This document shows positions 21,236 to 29,581 of a stretch of DNA of 29,581 nucleotides, piece by piece; within the stretch, counting starts at the first letter, position 1, and each line of letters starts with the position of its first letter. Source of the DNA: DASRTE01 sp035316885 (GTDB lineage: Bacteria; Actinomycetota; Actinomycetes; Jiangellales; Jiangellaceae); contig DATHII010000040.1 of assembly GCA_035316885.1 (NCBI GenBank), positions 1 to 29,581 of the forward strand, in the 5' to 3' direction. The translations under genes were made by a program, and so were the position numbers. The notes beneath the pieces were generated by a model. The model saw only the letters and a list, made by a program, of their open reading frames with translations. It made no database searches and was not told where the DNA came from.

Positions 21236-22036
21236 CTAGAAGAAGCGCGGGTCGGAGAAGGTCCCGGAGGCGACCATCCAGACGTAGAAGTCGGTGAACG
21301 CCACGAACACCAGCGACACCCAGGCGATCTGGGCGTGCCTGGCGTTGAGCTTGGAGACGAACTTCCACGTGCGGTAGCGGATCGGGTGCTTGGAGAAATG
21401 CCGCAACTGACCGCCGACGATGTGGCGGCAGGAATGGCAGGAGAAGCTGTAGAAGGCGAGCAGGATCGCATTGGTCACGAAGATCAGCGAGCCCAGCCCC
21501 ATGTGGCCCCACTCGCCGTCGGCGTGCCGGAAGGTCAGGACGGCGTCGTAGAAGAGCAGGACGTTGTAGGCCAGCGCCACGTAGAGGGCGTAGCGGTGGA
21601 TGTTCTGCAGGATCAGCGGGAACCGCGTCTCGCCGGAATAGCTGCGGTGCGGCTCGGCCACTGCACAAGCCGGGGGTGACGCCCAGATCGAGCGGTAGTA
21701 CGCCTTGCGGTAGTAGTAGCAGGTCAGCCGCAGGCTCAGCGGGATGATCAGGATGATCACTGCGGGCGACGAGAAGGGGGAGGGCAGGAAGTCAGGGATC
21801 GGCGTCCCGAGGTGCGACGAGCCTTCGACGCACTCGTCCGTGATGCAGGGCGAGTAGAACGGCGTCAAGTAGGGCTCGGCGAAGTAGTACTTGCCCCAGA
21901 ACGCTCGGAACGTGGCGTAGACGACGAACGCAAGCAGAACCGCCGCGGTGACGGAGGGCTCGACCCACCAGCGGTCGGTGCGCAGCGTCCGGGCGGGGAT
22001 CCGTGCCCGCACCGGCGAGGTGACGCCCGCAGCCAC
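21236..22036 (-). CDS. sdhC: Succinate dehydrogenase membrane anchor (single-subunit, five-helix type)
   Basis: Quinone-reducing membrane subunit. The 266-residue product has five predicted helices: SVTAAVLLAFVVYATFRAFW, AVIILIIPLSLRLTCYYYRK, IHRYALYVALAYNVLLFYDA, LGSLIFVTNAILLAFYSFSC and AQIAWVSLVFVAFTDFYVWM. Histidines near helices 3 and 4 (NIHRYAL, SCRHIVGG) may bind heme. There is no separate sdhD, as in mycobacterial Sdh1 (Rv0247c-Rv0249c), whose gene order sdhC-sdhA-sdhB it shares. The GTG start overlaps the stop of the preceding 95-residue gene by one base (TAGTG), pointing to translational coupling. Confidence 0.9.
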   Translation of the reverse strand: MAAGVTSPVRARIPARTLRTDRWWVEPSVTAAVLLAFVVYATFRAFWGKYYFAEPYLTPFYSPCITDECVEGSSHLGTPIPDFLPSPFSSPAVIILIIPLSLRLTCYYYRKAYYRSIWASPPACAVAEPHRSYSGETRFPLILQNIHRYALYVALAYNVLLFYDAVLTFRHADGEWGHMGLGSLIFVTNAILLAFYSFSCHSCRHIVGGQLRHFSKHPIRYRTWKFVSKLNARHAQIAWVSLVFVAFTDFYVWMVASGTFSDPRFF

Positions 22037-22323
22037 TACGGCACGTGCCGATCGGAGACGCCGAAGCCCTCGTCATCGGCGTCTGTCCACATGCTGCGGT
22101 CGTACGGCACGTCGACGATCCCCTCGAGTTCGGTCTGCGCCATCGGACCGAGACGCGGAGTCGGGTCGCCCAGCTCGTCGAGATCGCCGACCAGACGGCT
22201 GACGTCCGAGGTGAGCCGGCGCACACCCAGCGTCTCGCCGTAGTCGAGCCGCAGCCTGGCGACGGCTGACTCCAGCGCACCGAGGGCGGCGACGACGGCT
22301 GCCCGGCTGTCGAGCGCAGCCAT
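22036..22323 (-). CDS. Small hypothetical protein heading the sdh operon
   Basis: A 95-residue acidic protein, MAALDSRAAVVAALGALESA, then VARLRLDYGETLGVRRLTSD and a C-terminal VPYDRSMWTDADDEGFGV. A perfect AGGAGG lies 5 bases before the ATG, and its stop overlaps the sdhC start by one base, so it is the first gene of the sdhCAB operon. The N-terminal half is helical, and the tail is acidic and probably disordered. It has no recognised domain and no membrane segment. Given the coupling, a role in assembly or regulation of the dehydrogenase is a reasonable guess, not shown. Confidence 0.75.
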   Translation of the reverse strand: MAALDSRAAVVAALGALESAVARLRLDYGETLGVRRLTSDVSRLVGDLDELGDPTPRLGPMAQTELEGIVDVPYDRSMWTDADDEGFGVSDRHVP

Positions 22324-22451
22324 ACCGCCTCCTCGGGATCGGCTTTTGTGGAGTCCAGCCTGGCATATCGGCGGTGTGCGATGAGCGGCAGCCTGGCACG
22401 ATGTGGGAGTCGGCTTCCAGCGGAACGACCCGGTTCTGCCAGGGTGGGCCC

Positions 22452-22680
22452 GTGATCGTCGTCGGTGCTGCGGTGATCCGTAATGGCCGGCTGCTCGCGA
22501 CCCGCCGCAGTGCGCCGTCCGGGTCGGCCGGCGGCTGGGAGTTCCCGGGTGGCAAGCGAGCCGCACCCGCTCGAGGACCACGACGCGTTGCGCTGGCTCG
22601 GGCCCGACGAGTTGGACGACGTGGCGTGGCTCGGCGCGGACCGACCGTTCGTCGAGCTCGTCCGCCCGCTGCTCCTCTAG
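22452..22680 (+). pseudogene. Nudix hydrolase with internal deletion
   Basis: The 5' part encodes VIVVGAAVIRNGRLLATRRS and GGWEFPGGK, the start of a MutT-type Nudix domain. Directly after GGK (22553-22561) the sequence jumps to EPHPLEDHDALRWLGPDELD then VAWLGADRPFVELVRPLLL and stop, the normal end of such proteins, in another frame. The whole Nudix box (G-x5-E-x7-REUxEExGU) and about 60 residues around it are missing, so no activity is possible. An assembly error would also give this picture. Confidence 0.75.
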
Positions 22681-22709
22681 CGTCGGCGGCGCAGGAGCAA
22701 CCCGGCCCG

Positions 22710-22715
22710 TACCAT
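22710..22715 (+). promoter_or_regulatory. Putative -10 box of typA
   Basis: TACCAT matches TANNNT. With the favoured typA start at 22753 it gives a leader of about 30 bases containing a GGAACGAG ribosome-binding site. If translation began at 22714, the box would overlap the start codon, which argues against that start. Confidence 0.4.
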
Positions 22716-22752
22716 GAACTCAACCCCATACCAACGGAACGAGCGCCCCGGC

Positions 22753-24630
<1,878 letters not shown>

Positions 24631-24953
24631 CCACCGCTGCCCGCTCAACTCCCCAGTTCGCCATGATCAACGGGGTGGGGCGGCCTTGTCGCGGTGTGGC
24701 GCGTGTGACGTCCGAGGCCCCGATGGGCACTGTCGCGTCACGAGCGATCGGCAGGTTGGTCACAGTCTTGTCTCGGACTGGTCCGATGCGCCTCGGGGGC
24801 TTGCTTGCCCGACATGTGGACGCCTAAGAATGCGACGGACCACCCTTTCGGCACACATCACCACCGCCGGACGGGAGTAAAGGCGCGGCACGCCAACCGG
24901 CGTCGCGCGCGTGCCCACTGTCCCGGGCAGAAATCAGACCTAGGAGGACATCC
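24631..24953 (+). promoter_or_regulatory. Intergenic leader of the peptide transporter operon
   Basis: About 320 bases without a convincing gene. TTGCTT (24801-24806) and TAAGAA (24825-24830), 18 bases apart, are a possible promoter. A strong AGGAGG lies at 24942-24947, 6 bases before the binding-protein ATG. No riboswitch fold was recognised, and there is no clear typA terminator. Confidence 0.4.
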
Positions 24954-26609
24954 ATGCGAGTACTTGCTCGCAAGGGGGCCATCATCGGCGCCGTCGGCTT
25001 TGCGCTCGTGCTGAGCGCGTGCGGCGGCGACGGCGACGGCGACGGCGGCGACGAAGGCGCCCAGGCGGAGGGCCCCAGCGGCTCGGCCGTCATCGGCGGC
25101 TGTAGCCCCCAGAACCCGCTGGTTCCGGCGAACACCAACGAGACCTGTGGCGGCGACCCGCTCGACGCCATCTTCTCGAAGCTGGTGAAGTACAACTCGG
25201 ACACCGCTGCGCCGGAGAACGAGATCGCCGAGTCGATCGAGTCCGACGACAACATCACCTGGACGATCACCCTCAAGGACGGGTGGACCTTCCACGACGG
25301 CACCCCGATCACGTCGAACAGCTTCGTCGACGCCTGGAACTGGGCGGCCCTGGGTGAGAACGGCGCGCTGAGCTCGTACTTCCTCGAGCCGATCGAGGGC
25401 TTCGCCGACCTGCAGGGCGAGTTCGACGAGGAAGGCGCTTACATCGAGGGCTCGGCCACAGCCGAGGAGATGTCCGGCCTCGAGGTCGTCGACGACCGCA
25501 CTTTCACCGTCACGCTGACCTCGCCGCAGTCGGCGTTCCCGCAGCGGCTGGGCTACACCGCCTTCGCACCGCTGCCGGAGGTGTTCTTCGAGGACGTCGA
25601 CGCGTTCGGGCTGGACCCGGTCGGTTCGGGCCCGTTCGATCTCGTCGAGTACAACGAGAACGTCGACATCCAGCTGACCGCGTACGACGGCTACGCCGGC
25701 GACGTCAAGCCGAGCGTGCAGGACGTGACGTTCCGGATCTACACCGATCAGAACGCGGAGTACAACGACCTGCTGGCCGACAACGTCGACGTGATGACCC
25801 AGCTGCCGGAGGCCTCCCTTGCCGGCGAGCAGTACAAGGCCGACCTGGGCGACCGGTTCATCGAGCGCGAGACCGGCGTCATCCAGACCGTCACCTTCGC
25901 ACCCGAGCGGGTCGACCCGGCGGTCTCCAGCCCGGACCTGCGCAAGGGCGTCTCGATGGCGATCGACCGGGATCTGATCATCCAGAACATCTTCCAGGGC
26001 ACCCGCGTGGCGGCCACCGGCTGGGTCTCCCCGGTCGTTGACGGATTCCAGGCGGACGCCTGTGGCGAGTTCTGCACGTATGACCCCGAGGCTGCAACGG
26101 AACTGGTTGCGGCGTCCGGGTTCACCGGCACGCTGACGCTGTCGTACAACGCCGACGCCGACCACGCTGGTTGGACCGAGGCGACCTGCAACAGCATCCG
26201 CAACGCCACCGGCATCGACTGCGTGGCCACCCCGGTGGTCGACTTCGCAACCTTCCGCGGTCTGATCACCGACCGCGAGATGCTGGGCATGTTCCGGACC
26301 GGCTGGCAGATGGACTACCCGTCGATCGAGAACTTCCTGGTGCCGCTGTACGCGACGGGCGCTTCGGCGAACGACGGCGACTACAGCAACGCCGATTTCG
26401 ACGCCAAGCTCGACGAGGCTGCCACGGCGCCCTCCGCCGACGAGGCCGTCGCGCTCTACCAGGAGGCCGAGCTCATCATGGCCGCTGACATGCCCTCGAT
26501 CCCGATGTGGTACGGCAAGACCATCGCCGGCTACTCGTCGAACGTGGACAATGTCAAGATCACCCCGTTCGGCACGACCGACCTGCTCAGCATCACGTTG
26601 GCTGGGTAG
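24954..26609 (+). CDS. ABC transporter substrate-binding lipoprotein (SBP family 5)
   Basis: Extracellular solute-binding protein of the oligopeptide/dipeptide/nickel family. The 551-residue product has a lipoprotein signal peptide with the lipobox LSAC (modified Cys at residue 23) and an acidic Asp/Gly linker. The mature domain has DPLDAIFSKLVKYNSDTAAP, WTITLKDGWTFHDGTPITSN, DVMTQLPEASLAGEQYKADL, LRKGVSMAIDRDLIIQNIF and a C-terminal MPSIPMWYGKTIAGYSSNVD. These are hallmark regions of SBP_bac_5. The ligand, probably a short peptide, cannot be set by sequence. It heads the operon and is separated from the permeases by a strong hairpin. Confidence 0.93.
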   Translation: MRVLARKGAIIGAVGFALVLSACGGDGDGDGGDEGAQAEGPSGSAVIGGCSPQNPLVPANTNETCGGDPLDAIFSKLVKYNSDTAAPENEIAESIESDDNITWTITLKDGWTFHDGTPITSNSFVDAWNWAALGENGALSSYFLEPIEGFADLQGEFDEEGAYIEGSATAEEMSGLEVVDDRTFTVTLTSPQSAFPQRLGYTAFAPLPEVFFEDVDAFGLDPVGSGPFDLVEYNENVDIQLTAYDGYAGDVKPSVQDVTFRIYTDQNAEYNDLLADNVDVMTQLPEASLAGEQYKADLGDRFIERETGVIQTVTFAPERVDPAVSSPDLRKGVSMAIDRDLIIQNIFQGTRVAATGWVSPVVDGFQADACGEFCTYDPEAATELVAASGFTGTLTLSYNADADHAGWTEATCNSIRNATGIDCVATPVVDFATFRGLITDREMLGMFRTGWQMDYPSIENFLVPLYATGASANDGDYSNADFDAKLDEAATAPSADEAVALYQEAELIMAADMPSIPMWYGKTIAGYSSNVDNVKITPFGTTDLLSITLAG

Positions 26610-26619
26610 GCCACGACTC

Positions 26620-26657
26620 ACTCGGCCTGCCGGACCACCTGGTCCGGCAGGCCGAGT
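26620..26657 (+). terminator. 18-bp perfect hairpin after the binding-protein gene
   Basis: ACTCGGCCTGCCGGACCA (26620-26637) pairs perfectly with 26640-26657. There is no T run. Its place between binding protein and permease suggests partial termination or mRNA 3'-end protection, giving more binding protein than permease. A TACCCT box at 26714-26719 may restart transcription. Confidence 0.75.
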
Positions 26658-26778
26658 GCCGCCGTGACCACTTCGTCGTCAGCACAACGTGGCCCCGTGC
26701 GGGCACCGCGGTTTACCCTGGCGCCAGTTCCCCTACGGACGACCCGGGGTCGACGGAATCGGCATCGAGGAGGGGCGC

Positions 26779-27705
26779 ATGGGCCGCTATACGATCAGGC
26801 GCTTGCTGCAGATGATTCCCGTCATCATCGGGACGACCCTGCTGATCTTCGTGATGGTGTGGGCCCTGCCCGGCGACCCGTTCGCCGGCAAGTGTGGCGA
26901 CCGGGCCTGTCCGCCGCAGTACGTGGCCCAGATGACCGAGAAGTTCAACCTGGACGAGCCGTGGTACGTCCAGTACGCGCTCTACATGGGCAACCTGATC
27001 CGCGGTGACTTCGGTGAGAGCTTCAGCGGCACAAGCGTGGCTGACGAACTCGCCCGCACCTACCCGACCACCGCCAAGCTCGCCGCCATGGCCATCCTCA
27101 TCGAGGTCGTGATCGGGATCGGTGCCGGCATCCTGGCCGGCCTGCGCAGGGGTGGCTTCTTCGACAACCTGGTGCTGCTCAGCACGCTGTTCTTCATCTC
27201 GATCCCGATCTTCGTGATCGGGTACATCTCACAACTGGTGTTCGGTGTCCAGCTCGGCATCTTCCCGGTGACGGTGTCGTCGGAGGCGACTGTGTACGAG
27301 TTGTTGCTCCCGGCACTCGTGCTCGCCAGCGGAACCTTGGCCTACGTCGCCAGGGTCATGCGCACGAACCTGGTCGAGAACCTGCGCTCGGACTACGTGC
27401 GCACCGCCACGGCCAAGGGCCTCCCGCGCCGACGCGTGGTCGGCGTCCACACGGTGCGCAACTCGCTCATCCCGGTCATCACGCTGATCGGTGCCGACTT
27501 CGGCGCACTGCTCGGTGGCGCCATCGTGACCGAGGGGATCTTCAACATCGGCGGGGTCGGCGGGTTGATCTTCCGCAACATCCGGCTCCGCGAGGGCGCC
27601 ATGGTCACCGGTGCTGTGACCGTGCTGGTGCTGGTGTTCCTGATCGTCAACCTGTTCGTCGACATCCTCTACGCGGCACTCGACCCGAGGATCCGCTATG
27701 ACTGA
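26779..27705 (+). CDS. Peptide ABC transporter permease (DppB/OppB-like)
   Basis: First permease of the peptide importer. The 308-residue product starts MGRYTIRRLLQMIPVIIGTT, typical of DppB, followed by MVWALPGDPFAGKCGD, a periplasmic segment, and helices including KLAAMAILIEVVIGIGAGIL and LVLLSTLFFISIPIFVIGYI. The cytoplasmic coupling loop is RTATAKGLPRRRVVGVHTVR. GAGGAGG at 26767-26773 precedes the ATG at 26779; the longer frame from 26689 lacks family sequence. It overlaps dppC-like by 8 bases. Confidence 0.93.
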   Translation: MGRYTIRRLLQMIPVIIGTTLLIFVMVWALPGDPFAGKCGDRACPPQYVAQMTEKFNLDEPWYVQYALYMGNLIRGDFGESFSGTSVADELARTYPTTAKLAAMAILIEVVIGIGAGILAGLRRGGFFDNLVLLSTLFFISIPIFVIGYISQLVFGVQLGIFPVTVSSEATVYELLLPALVLASGTLAYVARVMRTNLVENLRSDYVRTATAKGLPRRRVVGVHTVRNSLIPVITLIGADFGALLGGAIVTEGIFNIGGVGGLIFRNIRLREGAMVTGAVTVLVLVFLIVNLFVDILYAALDPRIRYD

Positions 27706-28690
27706 CCCGAACGCGCTGTACCCGCCGGCCGCGGCCCTCGCCGACGAGAAGATCCACCCGGATTCGGCGACGGCGCTCGAGGCGGGCACGGAGGCACCGC
27801 CGGGCCTGCAGCCACAGAGCGACAAGCCACGGTCGCTGACCAGCGACGCCTGGCACGACCTTCGGCGCAACCCGATCTTCATCGTCTCGGCGGTAATCAT
27901 CCTGGTGCTCGTGGTCATGGCTGCCTTCCCGGGGGTGTTCACGAGCAAGGACCCCCGGTTCTGCGACCTCAACCTGTCGCGTCAGTCCCCGAGTGCCGAC
28001 GCCTGGTTCGGCTACGACGTCCAAGGCTGCGACGTGTACGCACGGACGATCTACGGCGCGCGCGCCTCGATCCTGGTCGGTATCTTCACCACGATCGCCG
28101 TCACGATCGTCGGTGGGTTGATCGGCATGATCGCCGGCTTCTACAGCGGCTGGGTCGACAACGTCCTGTCCCGGATCCTGGAGATCTTCTTCGGTATCCC
28201 GCTGCTGCTCGGCGGGGTCCTGGTGCTGGCGTCGTTCCCCTCGAATCCCGGCACCCCCCAGTTGGTGACGATCGGCAAGGTCGTGCTCGCTCTCGCCGTG
28301 CTTGGCTGGACCAGCCTGGCCCGGATAATGCGCTCGACGGTCATCCAGGTGAAGCATGCCGACTACGTCAGCGCCGCCCGGGCTCTGGGAGGAGGGGCGC
28401 CGCGCATCCTGCGCAGCCATGTGCTGCCGAACGCCGTCGCCCCGGTGATCGTCTACGCGACGATCGTGCTCGGCATCTTCATTGGCCTCGAGGCCACCCT
28501 GTCGTTCCTGGGCATCGGCCTGCAGCCTCCGGTGATCTCCTGGGGGGTGGCCATCAACGATGCCTCCACCTACATCCGCCAGTCGCCGCACATGCTGCTG
28601 TTCCCCGGCGCCTTCCTCACCATCACCGTGCTGGCGTTCATCATGCTCGGCGACGCCGTGCGCGACGCCTTCGACCCGAGACTGCGCTGA
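27698..28690 (+). CDS. Peptide ABC transporter permease (DppC/OppC-like)
   Basis: Second permease, partner of the DppB-like protein. The 330-residue product has a long polar N-terminal tail (about 60 residues), WHDLRRNPIFIVSAVIILVL (OppC N-terminal signature), YDVQGCDVYARTIYGARASI, helices such as VGIFTTIAVTIVGGLIGMIA, the coupling loop YVSAARALGGGAPRILRSHV with LPNAVAPVIVYATIVLG, and LSFLGIGLQPPVISWGVAIN near the end. Its ATG overlaps the previous gene by 8 bases, and the ATPase gene starts 13 bases after its stop. Confidence 0.93.
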   Translation: MTDPNALYPPAAALADEKIHPDSATALEAGTEAPPGLQPQSDKPRSLTSDAWHDLRRNPIFIVSAVIILVLVVMAAFPGVFTSKDPRFCDLNLSRQSPSADAWFGYDVQGCDVYARTIYGARASILVGIFTTIAVTIVGGLIGMIAGFYSGWVDNVLSRILEIFFGIPLLLGGVLVLASFPSNPGTPQLVTIGKVVLALAVLGWTSLARIMRSTVIQVKHADYVSAARALGGGAPRILRSHVLPNAVAPVIVYATIVLGIFIGLEATLSFLGIGLQPPVISWGVAINDASTYIRQSPHMLLFPGAFLTITVLAFIMLGDAVRDAFDPRLR

Positions 28691-28703
28691 GGAGAGGCCG
28701 CAC

Positions 28704-29581
<878 letters not shown>

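Noticed and set aside
19654..21297. A 547-codon plus-strand open frame across sdhA
   Set aside because: Shadow of sdhA, which has every flavoprotein motif.
22714..22752. An upstream ATG adding 13 residues to TypA
   Set aside because: The extra residues are not family-like and the ATG overlaps the putative -10 box.
24858..26621. A 587-codon minus-strand open frame opposite the binding protein
   Set aside because: Shadow frame; the plus strand encodes a complete SBP family 5 lipoprotein.

Overview
The window is chromosomal DNA of a high-GC actinomycete. Codon third positions are almost all G or C, GTG starts are common, and TANNNT -10 boxes sit 6-9 nt before several start codons, as in leaderless actinobacterial genes. 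The gene set (DUF4245 beside xseB/xseA, an SdhC-SdhA-SdhB complex like mycobacterial Sdh1, TypA, YchF) fits Propionibacteriales/Nocardioidaceae-like bacteria. The genus cannot be fixed from the sequence alone.

Layout. 1-9.5 kb is mostly conserved housekeeping: the end of a molybdate ABC transporter (modB, modC), a DUF4245 protein, xseB and xseA, ispH, a DUF1707 membrane protein, rmuC, a TetR regulator divergent from a membrane molybdopterin oxidoreductase, and ychF. About 9.47-17.16 kb looks like an accessory island. It holds small or unknown genes, two near-identical inverted copies of an untracked 52-residue gene, a HEPN-like protein, a zinc-ribbon protein, a coupled minus-strand operon (one member resembles a phage prohead protease), truncated gene remnants, a secreted Ig-like repeat protein, and a ribbon-helix-helix protein flanked by short repeats. 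17.2-22.3 kb returns to ordinary genes: a KTSC protein, a membrane protein, a 23-residue membrane peptide, a pterin dehydratase, and the succinate dehydrogenase operon. 22.4-29.6 kb has an internally deleted Nudix gene, typA, and a peptide/nickel-type ABC importer (binding protein, two permeases, first ATPase, cut by the window end).

Main observations. (1) YchF ends in an abnormal tail, and a sequence encoding FRVNV-stop, close to the usual YchF ending (FRFNV), lies 7.7 kb downstream. This suggests the island entered at the 3' end of ychF. (2) The 52-residue gene occurs twice in inverted orientation, each followed by a terminator hairpin. (3) A nested-palindrome repeat of about 80 bp occurs before ispH and at the end of sdhB, where it supplies the sdhB stop codon. 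(4) One extra base would explain why two divergent genes both lack a start codon. (5) Remnants of a Nudix hydrolase, LeuA, an ATPase/nuclease-like protein and an Excalibur protein show that the region has been rearranged. No complete integrase, transposase, CRISPR array, rRNA or tRNA was seen.
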